From the NCBI GenBank assembly GCA_025929005.1, contig JAICND010000139.1, positions 1-5,181 of the forward strand: 5,181 nucleotides of DNA, given 5' to 3'. Made by a program: the position numbers and the translations under genes. The notes beneath the pieces are model-generated. The model worked only from the letters and a program-made list of their open reading frames with translations. It was not told the origin of the DNA and ran no database searches. Origin of the DNA: Acidimicrobiia bacterium (lineage in GTDB: Bacteria; Actinomycetota; Acidimicrobiia; Spongiisociales; ZC4RG35). The stretch's first letter is position 1. The number at the start of each line of letters is the position of its first letter. Shown here piece after piece: positions 1-4,861 of this stretch.

Positions 1-460
1 GATCACGACTGCCTCGGGTCGCCGGGTCCGGGCCACGGCCAATCATCCGTTTCTTACGATCGATGGCTGGCAACAGGTGAGGGAGCTGGTTCCCGGGGAT
101 CGCATTGCCGTCCCTCGGCGGATTCCGCAACCGACAAGCGCAACCAGGATGGTTCCCGAGGAGATCGTTTTTCTCGGCCAGCCACTGCGTTCGGCATACA
201 GACGAGACCTTTCTCTCGCCGAGCTCGATCGCCGCCTCGGACTGGTGCCCTCGTCAGTCCGACGTCGCGTGTCTCCTTCCCGTGGACGGGCGGCTGTGGT
301 CGCCGAACTTCTTGCCGATGAGGATTTGGCGACGCTGGCGCGCAGCGATGTGCTGTGGGATCGGATTGTCTCAGTAGAGCCTGACGGCGAAGAGGAGGTC
401 TTCGACGCCTCGGTACCGGTCGGCCATAACTTTATAGCATCTCTAATTTTTGCTCACAAT
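1..460 (+). other. DnaB intein, C-terminal 153 residues (probable mini-intein)
   Basis: Intein splicing blocks are readable in order. Block B is ATANHPFLT (visible residues 11-19, with the usual T..H). A WQQVRELVPGDRIAVPR segment follows (23-39). Block F is EEVFDASVPVGHNF (131-144), with its conserved Asp and His. Block G ends FAHN (150-153), giving the penultimate His and terminal Asn, followed by Ser as the +1 nucleophile. Block A, with the first Cys or Ser, lies upstream of the window. Only about 75 residues (40-115) separate the B-side and F-side halves, and no LAGLIDADG dodecapeptide is visible. An endonuclease would normally add a few hundred residues here, so this looks like a mini-intein. 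All visible residues needed for C-terminal cleavage are present, so splicing is probably active. The exact insertion point is inferred from the HN|SGALEQDAD junction. Confidence 0.9.
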
Positions 461-658
461 AGTGGAGCTTTGGAACAAGACGCGGACGTCGTCGTCTTCA
501 TCTACCGGCACGAGTACTACCACCCCGACGACATCGAAAAGCGCGGGACCGCCGAGGTCATCATCGCCAAACACCGGGCTGGCGCCACCGGGACGGTCGA
601 GATGACGTTCATGCCCGACTTCACGCGCTTTGCCGATCTCGGACGCGACCTGGCCTGA
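1..658 (+). CDS. dnaB: Replicative DNA helicase DnaB, 3' part, with an in-frame intein
   Basis: The reading frame is open from the left edge (codons start at base 2) to TGA at 656-658, giving 218 visible residues. Its start lies outside the window. Residues 1-153 are intein and residues 154-218 are helicase. The helicase part begins SGALEQDADVVVFIYR and contains AKHRAGATGTV, which matches the end of the RecA-like motor domain of DnaB (E. coli has SGSIEQDAD and GKQRNGPIGTV). The Arg in AKHR corresponds to the arginine-finger region that contacts ATP on the neighbouring subunit of the hexamer. DnaB unwinds DNA at the replication fork in the cytoplasm. The intein must splice out for a working motor domain, because it interrupts the conserved segment before EQDAD. 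No Walker motifs are visible; they lie upstream. The helicase identity is near certain. The next gene starts about 46 bp downstream, and I see no clear terminator between them. Confidence 0.95.
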   Translation, partial: ITTASGRRVRATANHPFLTIDGWQQVRELVPGDRIAVPRRIPQPTSATRMVPEEIVFLGQPLRSAYRRDLSLAELDRRLGLVPSSVRRRVSPSRGRAAVVAELLADEDLATLARSDVLWDRIVSVEPDGEEEVFDASVPVGHNFIASLIFAHNSGALEQDADVVVFIYRHEYYHPDDIEKRGTAEVIIAKHRAGATGTVEMTFMPDFTRFADLGRDLA

Positions 659-704
659 TCCGAGCAGCTTGAGCTAGCTTGTCGATCCGTCTCAGTCAGG
701 GGAG

Positions 705-790
705 ATGGTGCTCGTCCAGGCAGCCACAGCTCTAAAGGCAGCAACCGTTTTCACGGTTATCGCTGCATGGCTTTCACTAGCGCCACCCCC
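705..790 (+). other. Out-of-frame signal peptide segment of the metalloprotease gene
   Basis: Reading from ATG 705 (or GTG 708) gives a short N-region with one Lys (residue 11). A hydrophobic stretch, AATVFTVIAAWLSLA (residues 12-26), and a PPP turn follow: a typical Sec signal peptide or N-terminal anchor. The purine-rich AGGGGAG at 698-704 lies just upstream. It abuts ATG 705 and is 3 nt from GTG 708, so the spacing is short either way. This frame is one base out of phase with the 767-3685 protease frame. One extra C in the CCCCC run at 786-790 would join them as ...LAPPP-GDGDLQ..., a product of about 993 residues. The downstream protein is plainly exported, so I consider this its true N-terminus, disrupted either by a sequencing error or by a real mutation. 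Confidence 0.6.
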
Positions 791-3685
791 GGTGATGGCG
801 ACCTCCAGATGGTTCCAGGGCCCCTCAACCCGTGGGGAGAGCATCTGGCCGGTGCCGAAGTCAGGGTCGACGGAAGAGGGTTTCCTCCCGGGGCGAATCT
901 CCGGTTTCAATTCGTCGGGCATGCTGTTGCTCTCGGGACCACCACGGTCTCCAGCGTGGGTACGTTCCGAGTGGATCTCACACTCCCAGCCGACGCCGCC
1001 CCTGGTGATGGAGAGGTCACGGCGTGTGGGGCTGGCACCGGGCGGATCTGTCCCATCCTGGCAAGAGCCCAGCTGACGATCGTCCCGCCACCCACCACAA
1101 CCACCACAACTACCACGACGCTCCCGGTCGTGATCGAAACCACCACCACCACGTTCGGCTTTGGTACCCCGTCAACGACACTCGGCGGCGACCCGCCACC
1201 GCCACCCTCCACCTTCCCAGAAGGGATATCCACCACCACCTCGCTCCCCGACAACCTCAGCGGAGACGAACCAGGCGACATCGCCAACCTCCGGTTGACT
1301 GAGATCGAAGTAACCCAAGGCCTGCAGAACCTCGATAACGAGTTCCCGCTCGTTGAGAGCCGACGGACTTTCGTCAGGTTGTTTGGAGTTACCGACGGAG
1401 CCGTTGAGCAGACCGGAGTTATGGGTGCCCTCGAGGGCATACGCGACGGAGAGTCCCTCGGCATCCTCTACGCGGAGAACAACCCCGTTCACTTCAAGGA
1501 GAACATCGTCCGGATCGGCAACGACTACTCGCTGTATATCCAGCTTCCCGACAGTTGGGCCGACGGAACCTTGACATTGCGGGGCTGGGTCTGGGTCAAC
1601 GATCCGCAGGCGCTCAACGAACCCGAGCAGTCTGACAATCTCATTGAGACCACGGTCTCTTTCGACCAGGCCCGAGCCGTTCATCTCTATCTCTATCCGC
1701 TCTACATGACGGAAGGCTTTGATCCCAACGGCGACGCGCTCATCTATCAAGCCAGCGAAGGTTGGCTGGTGCAGACACTGGCGGTGATGCGCACCTTGCC
1801 GGTCCACTTTCTGCAAGTGCACTTCCCTACGACGATCGTGGGTGACGCCAGCTCCAACTGGGATCTCTCGGAGGAGGGGTCGCCCGGGGCGCCGCTCATA
1901 GCGCTCATGGAGCTCCACGACCAGATGAACCTGGGTGACAACCACCACTTTGTCGGGATGGTGCACCCGGATCTGGAACCCTTCATGAAGTTCGACGGGT
2001 TCGGTTCGAGCGAGAGCGCGGTCTGGGCCCGGATGGATCCCGGCTTCTCCCAGGCGGCCCCATGGTTTCAGCCGGGTGGTTTCATCATCGCCCATGAGAT
2101 GGGCCACAACATGGGGATCTCACACGCTCCGTGCCTCTCCAAGTTTCTCGATCCGATACCGGGGGAGGCGGCCGGTGGTGCCACCGACCCGTTCTTCCCT
2201 CAGGCGTATGGGTGGCCCGACTGCTCGCTCGCTCCGACCGACCAAGCGGGCTTCTACGGCTTTGACGTCTATTGGGAAACGACGGCGATGTCCGAACCCG
2301 CGGTCATGTCCAACAATCCTTCGGTTGAGCTTCCAGGTGTTGCCTTCCCGTTCATGGGTTATCGGTTCCCGGGATGGCTCGATCCCTGGCACGGCTGCCA
2401 GGTTCTTCAGTTTCTTGAGGTCGCCTGTGATCAGGAGTCCCTGATCCCCATCAGCGACGACGTTCCCGGGCAGGGTCAGGGCACTCCGGGGACTGGGTCG
2501 GCCCACACACCATTCAACTGTGCGCTCTTAGAAGGGCCGGAGGGAACTGACGACTTCTGCAACTTCCTACCCAACGAACCGTTCGACCCGATTGAGGCAG
2601 AAGAGGCCGAGTTTGACTTGATGATTTCGGGCTCGATTGCCACGGGAGAGGGTGGCAGCTACTTCCTGACTTCGGTTGCGCACCCCGTCCGGCAGGAACC
2701 GAGTGCGCAGTTGTTCGGCGATGGCTCTCGTGGTGGACCCTTTGTCGTGGCTCTGATTGACGCGGCCGGAACCCCGTTGGCCGCTACCTCAGTCGAGCCT
2801 GAGTTATCGGCCCATGGAGGTGACTACACGGGTAGCGAACCGTTTGTGGTTCGCTTGCCAGCCGTCGCCGGTGGGGTAGCCATCCGCATCGTTACCCCTG
2901 ATGGAGTGCAGGCGGAGCTACGCCCGGGCCCAGCTGTTCCCGTGATCGAGAGTTTCAATGTTGCGATCGGGGAAAGCGACCTCGGGCTCACCTGGACCGC
3001 CTCCGACCCCGATGGCGATGACCTGTCTGTCCTTGCGCAGTATCGCGCTGACCCGGACGCTGAGTGGATGCCACTGGGTTCCAAGCTGGGGAACCCTCCA
3101 GTGGCCATCAACGTCGGGTCGTTGCCTGGCGGCCCCGCGGTGGAAGTGCGGCTTCTCGTCTCCGATGGACTCCATACGGCGGTGTCGGTGGCGCCAGCAT
3201 TTCCAGTTGCGGATCGGCCACCGCAGGTTTTGATCTTCCAACCTCTTAACGGGCAGGGTCGACCGGCCGGTCGCGAAGTGGAACTGGTTGGTCAAGCCTG
3301 GGACCCCGAGGACGGAATCCTCGAAGGCGCCGCGATGTCGTGGTTGTCAGACACTGATGGCGAATTGGGCACTGGTCCCGCCATCTCGACCGTGCTCAGC
3401 GAAGGAACTCACGTGCTGACCCTGCTGGCGACCGACTCGGCCGGCAACCACAACGAAGCGCAAACCAGAATCGTGATCGGACCGACCAATCTGCCCGCCG
3501 AAGATATCCGCCAAGTGGTTGCGCGGGTGTTTAGTGGCGAGACGGTCGCCGAGCCGGAGTCGACAACAACTACCGGAACCGCACCGACCGCTGACGGGGG
3601 AGTGAACGTATGGCCGCTAGCGGTGGGCGGTGTTGCCGTTGGCGTCGTTATCGGAGTCTTGGCAGGCCGACGTCGTCGCTCCTGA
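767..3685 (+). CDS. Secreted, membrane-anchored zinc metalloprotease with Ig-like domains
   Basis: The open frame encodes 972 residues from ATG 767, but that start has no Shine-Dalgarno sequence and no signal peptide; the true start is probably 705 (see that entry). Domains in order: an Ig-like fold around a GFPPGA motif (about 10-105); a Thr/Pro linker (107-165); a beta-rich domain with EIEVTQGLQNLDN (about 172-300); and a protease domain (about 305-560). The protease domain carries HEMGHNMGISH at 443-453, a metzincin HExxHxxGxxH site with three His zinc ligands and Glu444 as base. FMGY at 529-532 is a likely Met-turn, followed by WLDPW. Two Ig/PKD-like domains with DPDGDD and DPEDG motifs follow (about 725-815 and 817-906), then a second Thr-containing linker. 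The C-terminus is one membrane helix (948-967) with RRRRS. All eight Cys fall between the first Ig domain and the end of the protease region, as expected for an exported disulfide-bonded protein. It probably cleaves proteins or peptides at the cell surface. The substrate is unknown, and I do not assign a named family. Confidence 0.88.
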   Translation: MAFTSATPGDGDLQMVPGPLNPWGEHLAGAEVRVDGRGFPPGANLRFQFVGHAVALGTTTVSSVGTFRVDLTLPADAAPGDGEVTACGAGTGRICPILARAQLTIVPPPTTTTTTTTTLPVVIETTTTTFGFGTPSTTLGGDPPPPPSTFPEGISTTTSLPDNLSGDEPGDIANLRLTEIEVTQGLQNLDNEFPLVESRRTFVRLFGVTDGAVEQTGVMGALEGIRDGESLGILYAENNPVHFKENIVRIGNDYSLYIQLPDSWADGTLTLRGWVWVNDPQALNEPEQSDNLIETTVSFDQARAVHLYLYPLYMTEGFDPNGDALIYQASEGWLVQTLAVMRTLPVHFLQVHFPTTIVGDASSNWDLSEEGSPGAPLIALMELHDQMNLGDNHHFVGMVHPDLEPFMKFDGFGSSESAVWARMDPGFSQAAPWFQPGGFIIAHEMGHNMGISHAPCLSKFLDPIPGEAAGGATDPFFPQAYGWPDCSLAPTDQAGFYGFDVYWETTAMSEPAVMSNNPSVELPGVAFPFMGYRFPGWLDPWHGCQVLQFLEVACDQESLIPISDDVPGQGQGTPGTGSAHTPFNCALLEGPEGTDDFCNFLPNEPFDPIEAEEAEFDLMISGSIATGEGGSYFLTSVAHPVRQEPSAQLFGDGSRGGPFVVALIDAAGTPLAATSVEPELSAHGGDYTGSEPFVVRLPAVAGGVAIRIVTPDGVQAELRPGPAVPVIESFNVAIGESDLGLTWTASDPDGDDLSVLAQYRADPDAEWMPLGSKLGNPPVAINVGSLPGGPAVEVRLLVSDGLHTAVSVAPAFPVADRPPQVLIFQPLNGQGRPAGREVELVGQAWDPEDGILEGAAMSWLSDTDGELGTGPAISTVLSEGTHVLTLLATDSAGNHNEAQTRIVIGPTNLPAEDIRQVVARVFSGETVAEPESTTTTGTAPTADGGVNVWPLAVGGVAVGVVIGVLAGRRRRS
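1094..1153 (+). repeat. Thr-codon-rich (ACN) tract encoding the interdomain linker
   Basis: Nine consecutive Thr codons (1094-1120, residues 110-118) and five more (1139-1153, residues 125-129) are separated by LPVVIE. The codons mix ACC, ACA, ACT and ACG, so this is a low-complexity linker and not a pure microsatellite. Thr/Pro linkers of this kind are common in surface proteins of Actinobacteria, where they form extended spacers and may be O-glycosylated. The reverse strand appears as poly-Val/Gly in spurious frames. Confidence 0.8.
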
Positions 3686-3690
3686 AAAGT

Positions 3691-3719
3691 AGGAAAGCGG
3701 CCCGAGGGCCGCTTTCCTT
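3691..3719 (+). terminator. Hairpin terminator after the metalloprotease gene
   Basis: A perfect inverted repeat starts 6 bp after the TGA at 3683-3685. GGAAAGCGGCC (3692-3702) pairs with GGCCGCTTTCC (3707-3717) around a CGAG loop, with one more A-T pair outside. An 11-12 bp GC-rich stem directly after a stop codon is typical of an intrinsic terminator. The tail is only TTCC, with no long U tract, as is common in high-GC Actinobacteria. The symmetry could also stop reading from the opposite side. Confidence 0.8.
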
Positions 3720-3845
3720 CCCTGGCCACCGCCCGATGGAGGGGATCTGGAGAAGTCTCTCTGATGGAGGAGGAGAGGTTTCCGAACGGTGGTTGGGGTT
3801 TCTTCAGTTGTCGACAGGTATATCGACGAATGGCCCCAAATCATT

Positions 3846-3869
3846 GAGGGCTATATCGGACCAGCCCTC
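3846..3869 (-). terminator. Candidate terminator hairpin after dcd
   Basis: GAGGGCT (3846-3852) and AGCCCTC (3863-3869) form a perfect 7 bp stem with a 10-nt loop. It lies 5 bp past the dcd stop codon on the minus strand. On that strand the stem is followed by AATGATTT, a weak T-rich stretch. Position and orientation suit termination of dcd before the convergent metalloprotease gene. The stem is short, so this is less certain than the hairpin at 3691. Confidence 0.45.
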
Positions 3870-3874
3870 GCGCA

Positions 3875-4459
3875 CTAGTCCGGTTTTGGGGCCTCGTCGA
3901 GGAAGTTCTCCCAGTATCGGGAGGGGGTGGGTCCCACCTGGTCGACGTATTTGCTTTTGAGCTTTCCCGAGCCGTAAGGGTTCTCGGCGGGTGAGCTCAT
4001 CTTGAACAGGCTGATCTGGCCGATCTTCATCCTTGGATAGATCGTGATGGGGAGATTGGCAACATTGGAGAGCTCGAGCGTGAGATGCCCCCGGAATCCG
4101 GGGTCGACGAAGCCGGCGGTGCTGTGGATGAGAAGACCAAGCCGCCCCAAGGAACTCTTCCCCTCCAGACGACCGACGAGGTCGTCGGGGATCTCGACCC
4201 TCTCAAGAGTGGTGCCGAGGACGAACTCCCCCGGATGCAGGATGAACGGATCAGCCTCGGCCGTTTCGACCAGCTGGGTCAAGTCCTCCATTGGCTCGCG
4301 GACATTGATGTACGGGTACAGGTTGTTGACGAAGACCCGAAAGTGGCGGCCAACTCGCAGATCGATCGAGGAGGGTTGCACGGCGTTCGGTCCGAGCGGT
4401 TCGACCACGAGTCTCTTCGACTCGAGCAGAGCGCGCAAGTCCCGATCAGAGAGAATCAT
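3875..4459 (-). CDS. dcd: dCTP deaminase, probably bifunctional (dCTP to dUMP)
   Basis: The 194-residue protein has the normal length for this family. It begins MILSDRDLRALL, the usual N-terminus, which supports ATG at 4459. VQPSSIDLRV (27-36) and HPGEFVLGTTLE (75-86) are family motifs. GKSSLGRLGLLIHSTAGFVDPGF (100-122, key residues S102, S103, R106) and E129 in HLTLEL form the nucleotide-binding and catalytic region. The tail GPTPSRYWENF (176-186) is the segment that closes over the active site. From memory it resembles the Mycobacterium tuberculosis enzyme throughout. That enzyme deaminates dCTP and also removes pyrophosphate to give dUMP for thymidylate synthesis, so I infer the bifunctional type; E. 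coli Dcd only makes dUTP. It is cytoplasmic and expected to be a homotrimer. No Shine-Dalgarno sequence precedes the start, and a TACACT box suggests leaderless transcription. The gene converges with the metalloprotease gene. Confidence 0.95.
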   Translation of the reverse strand: MILSDRDLRALLESKRLVVEPLGPNAVQPSSIDLRVGRHFRVFVNNLYPYINVREPMEDLTQLVETAEADPFILHPGEFVLGTTLERVEIPDDLVGRLEGKSSLGRLGLLIHSTAGFVDPGFRGHLTLELSNVANLPITIYPRMKIGQISLFKMSSPAENPYGSGKLKSKYVDQVGPTPSRYWENFLDEAPKPD

Positions 4460-4467
4460 GGCGAGCG

Positions 4468-4473
4468 AGTGTA
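4468..4473 (-). promoter_or_regulatory. Candidate -10 box for leaderless dcd mRNA
   Basis: On the minus strand TACACT is followed by 8 nt and then the dcd ATG. It fits the actinobacterial TAnnnT -10 pattern, at the distance that places transcription start at or next to the A of ATG. No Shine-Dalgarno sequence and no convincing -35 box are visible. Read-through from the tRNA gene 50 bp upstream is the alternative. Confidence 0.4.
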
Positions 4474-4508
4474 CGTTGCCCTACTCACGCCTCACGTCTT
4501 GGTTCCAG

Positions 4509-4579
4509 AGCGGATGAGGGGAATCGAACCCCCACTCCGGGCTTGGGAAGCCCGTGTTCTGCCGTTGAACTACATCCGC
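4509..4579 (-). tRNA. tRNA-Gly (anticodon CCC)
   Basis: The minus strand folds as a complete 71-nt tRNA. Acceptor GCGGATG (4579-4573) pairs with CATCCGC (4516-4510). The D-arm region contains AGTTCAACGG. The anticodon stem CGGGC/GCCCG encloses loop TTCCCAA, giving anticodon CCC, which reads GGG. The T arm is GGGGG-TTCGATT-CCCCT. The discriminator base is T (4509), usual for bacterial tRNA-Gly. The next bases are CTG, so CCA is not encoded and must be added after transcription. The gene lies 15 bp after the stop of the small membrane-protein gene and 49 bp before dcd, all on the same strand. Confidence 0.95.
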
Positions 4580-4591
4580 AGACCTCGGGCA

Positions 4592-4620
4592 AGGTTACCC
4601 AAGGGTTCCATCTCTCGTAA
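4592..4620 (-). promoter_or_regulatory. Possible promoter of the tRNA-Gly gene
   Basis: On the minus strand TTACGA (4620-4615) and TAACCT (4597-4592) are 17 bp apart. Transcription would start about 6 nt before the mature tRNA. The -10 box overlaps the TAA stop codon of the upstream membrane-protein gene. The -35 matches TTGACA at only three of six positions, so this is tentative; co-transcription with the upstream gene is equally possible. Confidence 0.3.
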
Positions 4621-4828
4621 CGATGGAAGCCACACCCCACATGGTCATCAGGACGCCTACGGCCAGCAGGAATACCACTCGACCGCGACGAAACTCACCT
4701 TCCACCCCCGCCGGACGTTGTCCCTTGCGATGTTTCCACCACGCCAGTGCGTTCCCGACTATCAACGCAAGGCCGAGTCCGGTGACGAGTTCGGCAAACA
4801 GGCTGTCAAGACCCAGGATGTCGATCAC
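4595..4828 (-). CDS. Small protein with two predicted membrane helices, function unknown
   Basis: From GTG 4828 this encodes 77 residues beginning MIDILGLDSL. Helix 1 is about residues 11-31 (FAELVTGLGLALIVGNALAWW). A strongly basic loop (32-50, KHRKGQR...FRRGR) follows, then helix 2 at about 51-70. The basic loop should face the cytoplasm, putting both ends outside. The frame stays open to an ATG at 4969, but that start would overlap the divergent PhzF gene by 108 bp, so I prefer GTG 4828; GTG 4873 is another candidate. A TAGCGT box 8 nt upstream of GTG 4828 suits a leaderless start. Small proteins of this shape, with an ILGLDSL-like start, occur in Actinobacteria as I recall, but I know of no function. 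The gene lies immediately upstream of the tRNA-Gly gene on the same strand. I am fairly sure the frame is coding and less sure of the start. Confidence 0.7.
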   Translation of the reverse strand: MIDILGLDSLFAELVTGLGLALIVGNALAWWKHRKGQRPAGVEGEFRRGRVVFLLAVGVLMTMWGVASIVTRDGTLG

Positions 4829-4836
4829 TTGGCGCG

Positions 4837-4842
4837 ACGCTA
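4837..4842 (-). promoter_or_regulatory. Candidate -10 box for the small membrane-protein gene
   Basis: TAGCGT on the minus strand is followed by 8 nt and GTG 4828. It matches TAnnnT with a leaderless spacing, and no Shine-Dalgarno sequence is present. This is a weak match on its own, supported mainly by the same arrangement at the dcd and PhzF starts. Confidence 0.3.
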
Positions 4843-4848
4843 GCCATG

Positions 4849-4854
4849 TAACTT
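4849..4854 (+). promoter_or_regulatory. Candidate -10 box for leaderless PhzF-family mRNA
   Basis: TAACTT is followed by exactly 7 nt (CTGGTCT) and ATG 4862. It fits the TAnnnT -10 element with transcription starting at the A of ATG. No Shine-Dalgarno sequence precedes the start. A matching -35 would fall at about 4826-4831, inside the start of the divergent gene, and none is recognisable. Confidence 0.4.
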
Positions 4855-4861
4855 CTGGTCT

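Noticed and set aside
431..450. TATAAA-like -10 on the minus strand in the AT-rich stretch
   Set aside because: No minus-strand gene lies to the left in the window and there is no matching -35; best explained as low GC within the intein.
77..658. Separate 193-residue gene starting at GTG 77
   Set aside because: The frame is open to the left edge and intein block B lies before base 77, so this is the inside of the dnaB frame and not a start.
675..680. TAGCTT as a -10 box for the metalloprotease gene
   Set aside because: It would give a leader of about 17 nt, but there is no -35 box and the surrounding AGCT repeats make a chance match likely.
907..1464. Minus-strand frame with poly-Val and Gly runs
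   Set aside because: The Val runs are the reverse complement of the Thr-codon linker; no independent evidence of coding.
1172..2107. Long minus-strand open frame inside the metalloprotease gene
   Set aside because: It lies antisense to the linker and protease coding region, has no recognisable domain, and its composition mirrors the real gene; a GC-rich shadow.
3610..3960. Plus-strand frame bridging the metalloprotease end and dcd
   Set aside because: It reads through a strong terminator hairpin and the antisense of the dcd end; low-complexity Arg/Ser/Gly content.
4606..4628. Inverted repeat TTCCATC...GATGGAA
   Set aside because: A 7 bp stem with a 9-nt loop inside the end of the membrane-protein coding region, with no T-rich tail; it could be chance, and it precedes the tRNA where a terminator is not expected.
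4085..4843. Plus-strand 252-residue frame across dcd and the tRNA
   Set aside because: It runs antisense through dcd, through the tRNA-Gly gene and through the small membrane-protein gene, with no family resemblance.
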